DNA of 64,000 nucleotides from Pseudomonas trivialis (lineage in GTDB: Bacteria > Pseudomonadota > Gammaproteobacteria > Pseudomonadales > Pseudomonadaceae): NCBI RefSeq assembly GCF_001439805.1, contig NZ_JYLK01000016.1, positions 62,001-126,000 of the forward strand. Reading direction: 5' to 3'. Made by a program: the position numbers and the translations under genes. Below, one piece after another: positions 63,957-64,000 of the stretch. The notes beneath the pieces are model-generated. The model was not told the DNA's origin. It searched no databases and saw only the letters and a program-made list of their open reading frames with translations. Numbering within the stretch: position 1 is the stretch's first letter; every line of letters begins with the position of its first letter.

Positions 63957-64000
63957 ATGCAAGCCGTACAGCGTGAAATTGCGCAGCAGCTCAAGGTCCA
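63957..64000 (+). CDS. nadE: NadE (N-terminal fragment), NAD synthetase
   Basis: Only the first 14 codons are in the window (MQAVQREIAQQLKV), 3 bases after the pncB stop and behind AAGGAG. The sequence and position match the start of the NH3-dependent NAD synthetase that follows pncB in P. aeruginosa (PA4920, from memory). It catalyses the last step of NAD synthesis. Identification rests on this short stretch and context. Confidence 0.75.
   Translation, partial: MQAVQREIAQQLKV

Overview
The window looks like chromosomal DNA of a fluorescent Pseudomonas (P. fluorescens group). It is GC-rich, its genes are packed with ATGA-type overlaps, it carries about a dozen copies of the short GTGGGAGGGGGCTTGCTCCC palindrome typical of that group, and its gene order resembles P. 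aeruginosa segments that I recall as PA2903-PA2914 (cobalamin genes plus a TonB/ABC system) and PA4858-PA4920 (urea/urease, DesT, liv-type transporter, lysine catabolism, NAD salvage). Locus names are from memory. No tRNA, rRNA, IS element, prophage or CRISPR array was seen.

Layout. (1) 1-4.8 kb: aerobic cobalamin pathway, with cobG-cobH-cobI-cobJ leftward and cobL-cobK rightward from a short shared gap. (2) 5-12.9 kb: metal handling. Two DUF2946 proteins, a PCu(A)C copper chaperone and a PepSY membrane protein with a Met/His-rich insert are followed by a TonB-dependent receptor and a FecCD-type ABC importer. A Zur-like palindrome sits just ahead of the receptor. (3) 12.9-17.4 kb: a 1520-residue protein made of seven repeats of about 214 residues, ending in the tetrapeptide KDEL. 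(4) 17.4-27.6 kb: the nitrogen-scavenging block urtABCDE-ureD-ureA-GNAT-GNAT-ureB-ureC, preceded by a good sigma-54 promoter and an NtrC-like site. (5) 27.6-34.6 kb: a 2332-residue effector-like protein with a dermonecrotic-toxin-type N-terminus, two duplicated LRR units, a NEL-type E3 ubiquitin ligase domain (CxD active site) and a C-terminal SET-like domain. (6) 34.7-37.2 kb: cbpA (DnaJ-like, with a sigma-32 promoter) and a divergent YegD-like Hsp70. (7) 37.2-40.8 kb: a small AT-richer island with a Tde-like Ntox15 DNase, its GAD/DUF1851 immunity protein, a gene-free stretch and a decayed SbmA/YddA-like ABC transporter. (8) 40.8-47.7 kb: AI-2E family protein, PsiF, DMT exporter, ferritin-like protein, AsmA, a repeat-containing small secreted protein and DesT. 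(9) 47.9-52.4 kb: ureE-ureF-ureG-ureJ, an AGE-family epimerase and an SDR. (10) 52.4-58.6 kb: a gene-free segment with a cluster of DnaA-box sequences, then a branched-chain amino-acid type ABC transporter (leftward SBP-H-M-G-F). (11) 58.6-64 kb: amaA/amaB (pipecolate to 2-aminoadipate, lysine catabolism) with a divergent LysR regulator, then pncB and the start of nadE.

How it fits together: urea is imported by UrtABCDE and hydrolysed by UreABC, which is matured by UreD and, from a second locus 20 kb away, UreEFG, with UreJ as a probable nickel permease. Amino-acid import and pipecolate oxidation supply carbon and nitrogen. The accessory content sits at three junctions in this backbone: the seven-repeat KDEL protein, the LRR-NEL-SET protein and the DNase/immunity pair. 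These look like the most novel part of the window, above all the joining of a NEL ubiquitin ligase with a SET-like domain in one polypeptide.
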